A DNA stretch of 18,025 nt from NCBI GenBank assembly GCA_030951065.1, contig JAUZQH010000171.1, forward strand, positions 1-18,025. Reading direction: 5' to 3'. The translations under genes and the position numbers were made by a program. This DNA is from Mariprofundus sp. (GTDB lineage Bacteria; Pseudomonadota; Zetaproteobacteria; Mariprofundales; Mariprofundaceae). The notes below the pieces were generated by a model. The model was not told the DNA's origin. It saw only the letters and a list, made by a program, of their open reading frames with translations, and ran no database searches. Shown in pieces: positions 9,476-16,038 of the stretch. Within the stretch, counting starts at the first letter, position 1, and every line of letters begins with the position of its first letter.

Positions 9476-9600
9476 GCGCTTGATTCAACTCCTTGAACGG
9501 AAAAGTCCGTATCCGGACACAGAAAACGGGTAAGCTCATGACTCACCCGCCCGGTTCGGCAACACTAGCGCGGCTGCCTCCTCTGGAAAAGGTACAAATC
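9476..9600 (-). promoter_or_regulatory. Putative structured 5' leader of carB mRNA
   Basis: Read toward carB, this segment forms several hairpins. One has a GGCAGC/GUUGCC stem (arms 9573-9578 and 9558-9563). A second has a CGGGUGAG/CUUACCCG stem of eight pairs (arms 9542-9549 and 9527-9534) with a seven-base loop. Near the ribosome binding site lie two mutually exclusive small stems, UCCG-GAUA-CGGA (9506-9517) and ACGGA-CUUU-UCCGU (9497-9510). In the two larger stems the single non-Watson-Crick pair is G-U on this strand but A-C on the other, favouring an RNA transcribed toward carB. I do not recognise a known riboswitch class. The AAGGAG (9489-9494) lies just below the switchable stems. Confidence 0.4.
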
Positions 9601-9797
9601 ACCGCAATGCATTAATTCGGACGCTCTGAACTACATTTATTCAAAATGCAGCGATACAAATAAAGGATACTCTGACTTTTTCAGAGTCTCCGCTTATCCC
9701 ATGGACGGCCTGCGCGAAATCGCCGGATAAATCAGCGCGTCCTTATGCAGAACAGAATAATCTTTGTGGAAAAGATAAAACAAGATTCCGGAAAAGT
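9601..9797. other. Non-coding stretch between carB leader and DUF2064 gene
   Basis: No plausible gene lies here on either strand. It holds a perfect seven-pair inverted repeat ACTCTGA-CTTTT-TCAGAGT (9669-9687), extended by GGATA (9665-9669) and TATCC (9695-9699) with a one-sided bulge. A looser repeat GGACG...CGTCC spans 9703-9742. Neither is followed by a clear T-run on the minus strand, so I do not call a terminator for the upstream operon. I could not pick a convincing carB promoter, though the sequence around 9600-9660 is AT-rich enough to hold one. Confidence 0.4.
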
Positions 9798-10418
9798 TCA
9801 TCTGCCGGGGAGACTATTCGTATCCCAACCGGCCTGTCTTGCTCTCTCAATATCATCGGGGAAATCGACATCAAACCCGATTCCCAGTTGTTCCACAGTC
9901 AGGCCCTGATGCTGAATGTTCTCAATCGTCTTGCGCAACACCTGACCGGAAGACCAGACAACACCGGCAAAGATAGACAACGGACGACTCATCGCCACAA
10001 GGTCGTAACCGCCGTCCTCAACCGGGCCGAGTACCACGTCGGCATATTTCAGCGCATCTACCGCTGCAAGAAGGCGTGATTCCGACATATGCGGCGAATC
10101 CGTACCCAGCAATAACACCGCGCTGGCAGCATCGGCAAATGCCCATTCAATCTGTCGGATCATTCGATCACCCAGATCGCCTGCAGCCTGAATCGTCACA
10201 GGTAAAGCAAATCCGGTAAAAAAATCATGTGTCGGGTCATCAGCAGCTATCACCACATCGCTGAACAAACGTTTTGCACGTTCAATCACAGTAGTAGCCA
10301 TGGCCGCGTGCCATTCGGCGGCCTGCACTGCTGAATAGCGCGACATCAAACGTGTTTTTACGCCGCCGGGAACAGGTGCCTTGCACATCACAATGACCCG
10401 GATACCGTCTATTCCCAT
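9798..10418 (-). CDS. TIGR04282/DUF2064 family nucleotidyl/glycosyl transferase-like protein
   Basis: A 206-residue protein of the TIGR04282 (DUF2064) family, with a GT-A/MobA-like nucleotide-sugar transferase fold. Visible motifs are KAPVPGGVKTRL (13-24), the nucleotide-binding loop, then LLLGTDSPHM (about 102-111) with the acidic metal-site residue, and LGPVEDGGYDLVAM (about 130-143). TIGR04282 is named for arsenosugar biosynthesis from its gene neighbourhood in some bacteria; no arsenic genes are visible here, so that substrate should not be assumed. The ATG shares a base with the TGA stop of the upstream glycosyltransferase gene (TGATG), implying translational coupling. It is the last gene of the three-gene operon. 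Confidence 0.88.
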   Translation of the reverse strand: MGIDGIRVIVMCKAPVPGGVKTRLMSRYSAVQAAEWHAAMATTVIERAKRLFSDVVIAADDPTHDFFTGFALPVTIQAAGDLGDRMIRQIEWAFADAASAVLLLGTDSPHMSESRLLAAVDALKYADVVLGPVEDGGYDLVAMSRPLSIFAGVVWSSGQVLRKTIENIQHQGLTVEQLGIGFDVDFPDDIERARQAGWDTNSLPGR

Positions 10419-11107
10419 CAGCGCACCTGCCGATACATCTGCGCCAGTGTTTCAGGCGATACCCCAAACCAGTAGAGAAAGCGCAGCTTCCACATCAGCC
10501 ATACAGTAGCCATAATGCCATGCTGTTCCCAACGCCTGCTGCTGGTAACCACTCGCTCACGCAAACAGGCTATTCTGCCATGCCGCTTTAGTCGTTTTGA
10601 AAATTCCACATCCTCCATCAGGGCCTGCTCGGGAAAACCACCCATGGCTTCAAACACCGAGCGACGCACAAACTGGCACTGATCTCCTGTACTGATGCCG
10701 GTCAGACGGGAGCGCATATTGATCAACCACTCGATTATACGAAAGGCGATATTATTTCCGGATAGACGCACATCAAACCACCCACCGACATAAGAATCGT
10801 CTTCCATCGTTTCACGTACAGCTAATATATCACTATAACTAACCATCGTATCAGCGTGAATAAAAATAAGAATATCGCTAATACAATCTTCTGCGCCGGT
10901 ATTCATCTGGGTTGCCCTTCCGGACTCGGATTGCAACCACCGAACCCCGGAATGCGCTAGCAGGCGGCGGCTCTCATCACAGGAGCCGCCATCCACAAAT
11001 ATCAATTCATCCGCACCAACAGCCTGCAATCGTTCGATCAATTCCGCTAACACAGATGCCTCATTGAAAACAGGTATAATGATGGCAATGGACGATTTAC
11101 GCTTCAT
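10418..11107 (-). CDS. TIGR04283 family glycosyltransferase (GT2)
   Basis: A 229-residue family 2 glycosyltransferase of the TIGR04283 type. It starts with IAIIIPVFNEA (7-17), the nucleotide-binding strand, followed by FVDGGSCDES (37-46), SGRATQMNTGA (about 62-72), the HADT metal-binding motif (84-87), TGDQCQFVRR (about 140-149) and the acceptor-site acidic pair in LMEDVEFSKRLKRHG (about 163-177). A W/F-rich C-terminal helix may touch the membrane but there is no clear transmembrane pair. TIGR04283 and TIGR04282 proteins commonly occur together, and here they are adjacent and overlap by 1 bp. Donor and acceptor are unknown. The ATG lies 24 bp after the ATP-grasp gene and lacks an obvious Shine-Dalgarno sequence. 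Confidence 0.88.
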   Translation of the reverse strand: MKRKSSIAIIIPVFNEASVLAELIERLQAVGADELIFVDGGSCDESRRLLAHSGVRWLQSESGRATQMNTGAEDCISDILIFIHADTMVSYSDILAVRETMEDDSYVGGWFDVRLSGNNIAFRIIEWLINMRSRLTGISTGDQCQFVRRSVFEAMGGFPEQALMEDVEFSKRLKRHGRIACLRERVVTSSRRWEQHGIMATVWLMWKLRFLYWFGVSPETLAQMYRQVR

Positions 11108-11131
11108 AACAGGTTATGCCGAATACGGGAT

Positions 11132-12214
11132 TTATGCTGTAACTACAATAGGCACCCAGCCACTACCCGACTGTCGAAAATTCGTCATCTGCCCGCGCCA
11201 TACCCGTCCGGCCAGGGCAATCAGCTTCTCGCCATGCATGTACAGACGTATATCCAGTTTCATCCGGTGTTTTTCTCCATTGGGCCCCTCAACATCCACC
11301 TCGGAAGCCGGAACCATCCGTTGCACAATCGTATCCGCAATATCCAGTGTATTATAGCGTTTGCGACTCATGGCCTTGCCCAACAGAACACCCTTGCCGC
11401 CATGTCGGGCAGCAGGTTTGAAGACCCATTGTTTGCGATCTGACCATGCCTTGTCCGCATCCAGTTCGGACAACTGATGGGTTTCAGGCGTTACCGAACG
11501 AATCTGTTCCGCTACGTCCTGATCCACACATTGTTCGAGCAAGCCTTCCCGCCACCAGTCCACCATACGCGATTTATCCCCGATCAGGGCATAGCTGCGA
11601 GGATGCGGGTTAATCGCCACCAGACCCTGTTCACAGGCTTGCCGGATATGAGCCACATCGACACCCTCAAGATAGAAATCGGTATGCCTGTTATAGATGA
11701 CATCAACCCGAACACCATCATAAACCAGCCCATCACCCCTTAACTGCAACTGCTCAGGGCTAATCACAAATACCTGCCGTCCGTCGTTTCTTAACAATTC
11801 GGCATACGCCAGCATCTCCGGATACATGAACTGTCCGGTAACATTTTCATCCATAATGGCAATCGTCGTCCACTCGGCGCGAAACATTTCAACCAGCCGT
11901 TGCCCGAGATGATCCTGAAATTCATCCAAATCGGGTTGCGGCATCCAGCGCCCCTCACCGATATACAAACCACCGGCATTGTTATTGATTTCTATCAATT
12001 TGGGTCCGTCCGGAGTCAGATGAAAATCAAAACCCATCAGTACGCTCGGCCACGCAGACTGAATTTGTGCCGCCTGCGGTAAAATTCCGGAAAGCCGCGA
12101 AAGATAAGCGGCATTATCCTTGAGTCGAAATACCGCGCGTGAAAAGTTTAACATGGTATCAAATTCAGAACGGAAAACCGATACGGGGATTTCGCTGGCC
12201 AGTGAAGTTGTCAT
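11132..12214 (-). CDS. ATP-grasp protein with circularly permuted motif order
   Basis: A 360-residue protein that I assign to the ATP-grasp superfamily from motifs, probably a circularly permuted (CP_ATPgrasp-like) member. The acidic metal-binding segment, normally near the C-terminus of the fold, comes early: MGFDFHLTPDG then LIEINNNAGG (60-82). VDVIYNRHTDFYLEG (170-184) and INPHPRSYALIGDKSRMVDWW (201-221) follow, and the ATP-binding lysine strand and glycine loop WVFKPAARHGGKGVLLG (263-279) is late. The end, DIRLYMHGEK...GRVWRGQMTNFRQSGSG (321-351), resembles the R/N/G catalytic region of glutathione-synthetase-like enzymes. This suggests carboxylate-amine ligation, with substrates unknown. 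At 360 residues it is shorter than typical permuted ATP-grasps. The ATG at 12212-12214 has no good ribosome binding site; M21 is an alternative. It leads the operon with two transferases. Confidence 0.75.
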   Translation of the reverse strand: MTTSLASEIPVSVFRSEFDTMLNFSRAVFRLKDNAAYLSRLSGILPQAAQIQSAWPSVLMGFDFHLTPDGPKLIEINNNAGGLYIGEGRWMPQPDLDEFQDHLGQRLVEMFRAEWTTIAIMDENVTGQFMYPEMLAYAELLRNDGRQVFVISPEQLQLRGDGLVYDGVRVDVIYNRHTDFYLEGVDVAHIRQACEQGLVAINPHPRSYALIGDKSRMVDWWREGLLEQCVDQDVAEQIRSVTPETHQLSELDADKAWSDRKQWVFKPAARHGGKGVLLGKAMSRKRYNTLDIADTIVQRMVPASEVDVEGPNGEKHRMKLDIRLYMHGEKLIALAGRVWRGQMTNFRQSGSGWVPIVVTA

Positions 12215-12479
12215 AGCCGAATACTATCGGAAAACCGAACATTTCGCCCAATCAAATCATTCGCATTGCCAAACCAATCCTGTTCAGATTCTGGATGGGG
12301 CACCTGGTCGCCGTGAAATAACGAGAAAAAAACAGCAACAACTTGACAGCGGAAAGGCAGATGACAATGCTTCGCGCCGTCTTTCAATACGCTTCATGAA
12401 TAAGCTGACGTCGTGCGTGATCGCCGGTTAATCAATTGAATGAAAGACTAATACTGATATCCTGGTGAATACCTTGCAT
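12215..12479. other. Divergent intergenic region upstream of tRNA-Leu and the ATP-grasp operon
   Basis: This 265-bp region must hold the promoter for the leftward operon and one for the rightward tRNA. The only clean box I see is a perfect TTGACA on the plus strand at 12343-12348; 17 bases later is AATGCT (12366-12371), a poor -10, followed by a GC-rich discriminator-like TCGCGCC. No convincing leftward promoter was found. Tiny plus-strand reading frames are present but not credible as genes. Confidence 0.35.
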
Positions 12480-12566
12480 GCCGGAGTGGTGGAATTGGTA
12501 GACACGCTGGATTCAAAATCCAGTGGCTTCACGGCCGTGCCGGTTCGAGTCCGGCCTCCGGTACCA
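12480..12566 (+). tRNA. tRNA-Leu (anticodon CAA)
   Basis: Class II tRNA of 87 bases including an encoded CCA. The acceptor arms are GCCGGAG (12480-12486) and CTCCGGT (12556-12562), with a G-U first pair as in E. coli tRNA-Leu(UAA), then discriminator A and CCA (12563-12566). The anticodon stem CTGGA/TCCAG encloses the loop TTCAAAA, giving anticodon CAA, which reads UUG. A long variable arm (around GGC TTCAC GGCC) and a T arm GCCGG-TTCGAGT-CCGGC are present. The long variable arm, A discriminator and the D-arm sequence GGAATTGGTAGAC identify a leucine tRNA. It stands alone, with a terminator-like hairpin four bases downstream. Confidence 0.97.
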
Positions 12567-12570
12567 ACAA

Positions 12571-12610
12571 GAAAGAGGGGGAGTAACTTAAATGTCACTC
12601 CCCCTCTTTC
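12571..12610 (+). terminator. Inverted-repeat terminator after tRNA-Leu
   Basis: A perfect 14-pair inverted repeat (arms 12571-12584 and 12597-12610, core AGAGGGGGAGT/ACTCCCCCTCT) with a 12-base loop begins four bases after the tRNA CCA. The 3' arm ends CTCTTTC, so the T-run is short and lies within the stem; the A-rich 5' arm gives a similar T-run on the other strand. Position and stability make it the likely end of the tRNA transcript. Confidence 0.75.
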
Positions 12611-12748
12611 GCGTTAGGTCTGTGCCTTGATGAATAATAACCCTGACTTCATATCACGCACTTGTTCGCATTACGCTTCTGTAACACAAATCCTGACAGC
12701 CAGCGTACTACAAAACTCCACGTTTGAGGCCGCCCGCTCAATTTAGCT

Positions 12749-12776
12749 TTGCCTTCGAGCCTTTGCGCTCTAAGAT
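12749..12776 (+). promoter_or_regulatory. Candidate promoter giving a very short yihY leader
   Basis: TTGCCT (12749-12754), a 16-base spacer and TAAGAT (12771-12776) each match consensus at four of six bases. The -10 box ends only five bases before the ATG at 12782, so transcription from it would give a leaderless or nearly leaderless message. The remainder of the 12611-12781 gap contains no gene and no better promoter that I could find. Confidence 0.3.
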
Positions 12777-12781
12777 AGGAC

Positions 12782-14155
12782 ATGATGAGCAAAAAGCCTT
12801 CGATAAAACAGCAGCTGAGTCATATGCTGGAAATGGATGTGGCGGATATCGCCAGCCTGCCGGCGCTATATCGCCATGGTACGCACCTGCTGCGCTTTTC
12901 CTATCGGGTTATTGAACGATTTATTGCGGATAAATGTATTCAGCGCGCCTCGGCACTGGCCTATGCCTCCCTGCTGGCCATTGTACCGATGGTGGCGCTC
13001 GGTTTTTCGGTATTTACCAGTTTTCAGGCTTTTGATGCTTTTGCAGGCAGTGCCCGTGATACCCTGCTGCAATACCTGTTACCAACCAGCCAGCAGGTCG
13101 TACAGGACTATCTGGGTTCTGTTGCCGATAAAACAACCGCACTGTCCGTATTTGGTGTGATCGGCCTGCTGTTTACTGCCACTGCCCTGCTAAATACCAT
13201 TGAAGAGGCTTTCAACGATATATGGCGTATCACACGCACCCGAACCTGGTTATCCAAATTCATCACATTCTGGGCAACACTGACGCTGGCTCCGATTCTG
13301 ATTGGCGCCTCCATCACCATTACCTCATACTTTACAGCGCTACCGATCATCAGACAGGTCGCTGAAGGCGCCACGTATATTAGCCAGACACCCTTTCTGG
13401 TACCCTGGCTGATGTCATCACTGGCTATGGCAACCTTGTACACTGTACTGCCCAACACGTCGGTACCCTTTCGTTATGCAGCCATTGGCGGCCTGGTTGC
13501 CGGTGCATTATTTGAATGGGCCAAGTTCGGCTTTGCCTTTTATGTCACCGAGGTGGCCAATTATGAAAAATTATATGGTGCTCTTTCCACCCTGCCGATT
13601 TTCCTGATCTGGCTCTATCTGATCTGGGTGATTGTACTGATCGGGTCAGAAGTCGCCTTCTGCCTGCAGCACCCCGAGCAATCGCATCGCAGACACAGTT
13701 CATTTCTCAAACCCGGTGTGCAGCAATTTTACGCCCACCTTATTCTGCTGCGTGCCGCACAATGTGTGAACAAGGGGAAAACACTGACCATGCACGATTT
13801 AATCGAGGAAACCGATATTCCCGATAATATCATGCAGGAGTGGCTGGATCGCTTATGCGCACTTGGACTGCTGCGCCTGACCCAGAATCAGAATGGGCAA
13901 GCCGCATGGCTGCCGGCTTTTGATGCCAGCAGCATGACACTGAACGAAATTCACCATCGCCTGAATAACGACCCGATGAAAGTACCACATCACTGGCAGG
14001 AAACACCATTGGGACGTCAGTTGCTTGGCCTGTATTACCGCATGGAACGCGAACAGGGCAAGATACTCTCCACCATCAGCGTGCGTGAAATGCTTGAGAA
14101 AGAGAATGAAGAAACAAGTGCAAGAGACGAATTATTAAAGGATTATGATAAGTGA
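12782..14155 (+). CDS. yihY: YihY/UPF0761 family membrane protein with cytoplasmic extension
   Basis: A 457-residue inner-membrane protein of the YihY/BrkB (UPF0761) family, once misnamed RNase BN. About six transmembrane helices lie near residues 56-80, 119-143, 163-185, 205-225, 231-255 and 271-296. Conserved family segments include RASALAYASLLAIVPM (56-70), LLNTIEEAFNDIW (136-148) and EWAKFGFAFYV...YGALSTLPIFLIWLYLIW (245-282). The C-terminal 160 residues are soluble: a helical region whose middle (about 332-380, LTMHDLIEETDIPDNIMQEWLDRLCALGLL) looks like a winged helix, then a charged tail. Many UPF0761 members carry such an extension. Function is unknown. Two consecutive ATGs occur (12782 and 12785); AGGA is one and four bases upstream respectively, so the second may be used. 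It overlaps the M24 gene by four bases (GTGA). Confidence 0.9.
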   Translation: MMSKKPSIKQQLSHMLEMDVADIASLPALYRHGTHLLRFSYRVIERFIADKCIQRASALAYASLLAIVPMVALGFSVFTSFQAFDAFAGSARDTLLQYLLPTSQQVVQDYLGSVADKTTALSVFGVIGLLFTATALLNTIEEAFNDIWRITRTRTWLSKFITFWATLTLAPILIGASITITSYFTALPIIRQVAEGATYISQTPFLVPWLMSSLAMATLYTVLPNTSVPFRYAAIGGLVAGALFEWAKFGFAFYVTEVANYEKLYGALSTLPIFLIWLYLIWVIVLIGSEVAFCLQHPEQSHRRHSSFLKPGVQQFYAHLILLRAAQCVNKGKTLTMHDLIEETDIPDNIMQEWLDRLCALGLLRLTQNQNGQAAWLPAFDASSMTLNEIHHRLNNDPMKVPHHWQETPLGRQLLGLYYRMEREQGKILSTISVREMLEKENEETSARDELLKDYDK

Positions 14156-15279
14156 AACAAGCTCGTTTAATGATTGCCGCATCAGAAAATGATGCGGATA
14201 TGCTTTATATCAGCAAAATGTTTGTGCCTGATGCATTCATTGCCATACAACTGAACGGAAACTGGCACGGGTTATTATCACCACTCGAAGTGGATCGCGC
14301 CCGCAAGCATTCCGGGTTTGATGAAGTGCATCTTGATTCCCCATGGCGACAGGCGGCGGAAAATATATCAAGAACCGGATTGGCTGCTGTCGCTGCAGCA
14401 TTTCTGGAAGCCCGTAACATTAACCGAATTCTCGTGCCGGCCCATTTTCCTCTCGGATTTGCTGAACAACTGCGCAGCTGGGGCTTTGAAGTCAGACCGG
14501 CAGAAGGTGCTTTTTTCCCTGCAAGGGCAATCAAGAATGATTATGAAATTCGCTGTCTGTCACAGGCTGAACAACTGACCAGAAGAGCCATGCGGCAGGC
14601 CGAGCATTATCTGGCTGCATGCAATATCGGCAATAATGATATCCTGCGCGATGCTGAATCCGGTAAAAGAGTGAAATCAGCCGATGTGCGGCGTGCCATT
14701 GAAACGTTTCTGATCAGTAACGGTGCTATGCCGGCTCACACCATTGTTGCATGTGGCAAGGAAGGTGCTGACCCGCACAACATCGGCCATGGTTACATCC
14801 GTGCCCACCAAAGTATTATCATTGATATTTTCCCGCGGGTTCTTTCAACCGGCTACTGGGGTGATATGACCCGAACCTATGTCAAAGGTAATGCCAGTCC
14901 CGAACTCAAAAAACTCTATCAAACCGTTCGTGAAGGTCAGGATATCGGTCTGTCGATGGTCGCGAACGGTGTGGACGGCATGCAAATCCACAAGGCTATC
15001 ACTACTCATTTTGACCGGCAGGGTTATCCGACAAAAATGGTGCGTGGCAAACAGACCGGTTTTTTCCACGGTACCGGCCATGGAGTCGGCCTGGAAATCC
15101 ATGAGGCCCCGCGCATTTCGACAAAAAGTTATATTTTACAGGCAGGTCAGGTCGTAACGGTTGAACCCGGTCTCTACTATCCGGGGCTGGGTGGTGTGCG
15201 CATTGAGGATATGGTGGTGGTTCGTGATGGTGGTTGCGACAACCTCACCCGTCATAAACGACAACCGGAAATTCCGTAA
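14152..15279 (+). CDS. M24 family metallopeptidase (Xaa-Pro aminopeptidase-like)
   Basis: A 375-residue creatinase/aminopeptidase-fold (pita-bread) enzyme, probably a Xaa-Pro peptidase. All five expected metal ligands are visible: D225 (IIDIFPR), D238 (GDMTRTY), H310 (HGTGHGVG), E338 (TVEPGLYY) and E352 (RIEDMVVV), which predicts a dinuclear metal site. The N-terminal half (about 1-150) is the less conserved creatinase-type domain. There is no signal peptide, so it should act in the cytoplasm. The GTG start at 14152 overlaps the YihY stop (GTGA) and has AAAGGA nine bases upstream; an ATG at residue 7 is a poorer alternative. Substrate specificity within M24 cannot be read from sequence. It ends 16 bp before a strong terminator. 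Confidence 0.9.
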   Translation: MKQARLMIAASENDADMLYISKMFVPDAFIAIQLNGNWHGLLSPLEVDRARKHSGFDEVHLDSPWRQAAENISRTGLAAVAAAFLEARNINRILVPAHFPLGFAEQLRSWGFEVRPAEGAFFPARAIKNDYEIRCLSQAEQLTRRAMRQAEHYLAACNIGNNDILRDAESGKRVKSADVRRAIETFLISNGAMPAHTIVACGKEGADPHNIGHGYIRAHQSIIIDIFPRVLSTGYWGDMTRTYVKGNASPELKKLYQTVREGQDIGLSMVANGVDGMQIHKAITTHFDRQGYPTKMVRGKQTGFFHGTGHGVGLEIHEAPRISTKSYILQAGQVVTVEPGLYYPGLGGVRIEDMVVVRDGGCDNLTRHKRQPEIP

Positions 15280-15295
15280 TATTGGATCATACATA

Positions 15296-15331
15296 AAAAG
15301 AGGGTGGAAGGTTATGCTTCCACCCTCTTTT
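15296..15331. terminator. Bidirectional rho-independent terminator
   Basis: A perfect 15-pair stem (arms 15296-15310 and 15317-15331, core GAGGGTGGAAG/CTTCCACCCTC) with a six-base loop GTTATG. It ends in a T-run on the plus strand and, because the 5' arm starts with an A-run, also on the minus strand. It lies between the convergent M24 and outer-membrane protein genes and should serve both. Confidence 0.92.
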
Positions 15332-15434
15332 CCAGAGCACCTCCAAATCAAGGAGGAGGAGAGAAAATAGAGATACTCCGAACCATATCACCCGCCGCCG
15401 GCAAGTTTTTCGCGACTATTGAAATTGTTACAAA

Positions 15435-16001
15435 TTAATAGAAAAAATATTTTGCACTGATGGTCAACATGCTGGATTCAAGACCTTTGAAATTGGTATT
15501 GATTGCCGTGGCGTTGGTCTTGGGTTTGCTCAGCATATGTGAATATTCAGCACCAATGGCATAGCTGTCGGCCAGACGGTATTGCATACCCAGACCATAA
15601 GCGTAACCGGTACGGGTTTTTTTCTGGGTCGGGAATGCTCCCTGGCTGTAGCTGGCACGCAAGGTTGCAACACCCAACAGGGCATAACCCATCCACTGCT
15701 CGCTAAAATCATATTTCGGCTTGAGATACGCGGCCGCAAAATAATCTATTCCGGTTTTAGGCTGCAGTGTCAGTTCTTCACCCGTTTTTCCGCTCGCACC
15801 AATGCGCACTTCCGCACCAAGATATTCAGAGAAATCATCCCCCAGTTGCAAGTAACCGCCAAACACAGCTTTTTTAGTCACACCGGTACCCAGGTTGAAT
15901 GCACCAAGGCCGACGCCCACATAAGGATCCGAGGCTTGTGCCGCGCTTGCAAAACCGAGCATCATGCATAATGCCGCAGCAGTTTTTACAGTTTTATTCA
16001 T
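15435..16001 (-). CDS. Small outer-membrane beta-barrel protein
   Basis: A 188-residue exported protein. The N-terminus has a basic start, a hydrophobic core and a cleavage site after AQA (residue 23). The mature part alternates polar and hydrophobic residues with many Gly/Tyr/Phe strands (YVGVGLGAFNLG, VFGGYLQLGDDF, LGAEVRIGASG, YFAAAYLKPKYDF, GYALLGVATLRASY, TGYAYGLGMQYRL, YAIGAEYSHML, SSMLTISAKYFFY). That is eight strands, as in OmpA/OmpW-like porin-family barrels. The final residue is aromatic (Tyr), fitting the BAM recognition signal. The ATG has AAGGAG nine bases upstream. It lies 37 bp downstream of the histidine kinase gene with no terminator between, so it may share that transcript. 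The specific function is unknown. Confidence 0.85.
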   Translation of the reverse strand: MNKTVKTAAALCMMLGFASAAQASDPYVGVGLGAFNLGTGVTKKAVFGGYLQLGDDFSEYLGAEVRIGASGKTGEELTLQPKTGIDYFAAAYLKPKYDFSEQWMGYALLGVATLRASYSQGAFPTQKKTRTGYAYGLGMQYRLADSYAIGAEYSHMLSKPKTNATAINTNFKGLESSMLTISAKYFFY

Positions 16002-16038
16002 TATTTAAAGCTCCTTCAGAATTGTTCTGCCGCGCACC

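Noticed and set aside
9476..9600. Lysine (L-box) or SAH riboswitch upstream of carB, suggested by AGAGG and GCCGAA or GAGGAG-like strings.
   Set aside because: The order and spacing of the conserved elements of those classes are not present, and the downstream gene does not fit; only an unclassified structured leader is claimed.
12343..12371. Perfect TTGACA with AATGCT 17 bases later as the tRNA-Leu promoter.
   Set aside because: The -10 matches only three of six bases, so it is described within the intergenic region rather than called as a promoter.
12361..12432. Two tiny plus-strand frames (12 and 11 codons) overlapping as ATGA, just upstream of tRNA-Leu.
   Set aside because: The tight overlap is intriguing for a leader-peptide pair, but the next feature is a tRNA, the peptides have no regulatory codon runs, and such short frames are expected by chance.
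15340..15356. Hairpin CCTCC-AAATCAA-GGAGG after the bidirectional terminator.
   Set aside because: Only five pairs, no T-run, and it lies in a non-coding gap between convergent genes with a much stronger terminator alongside.
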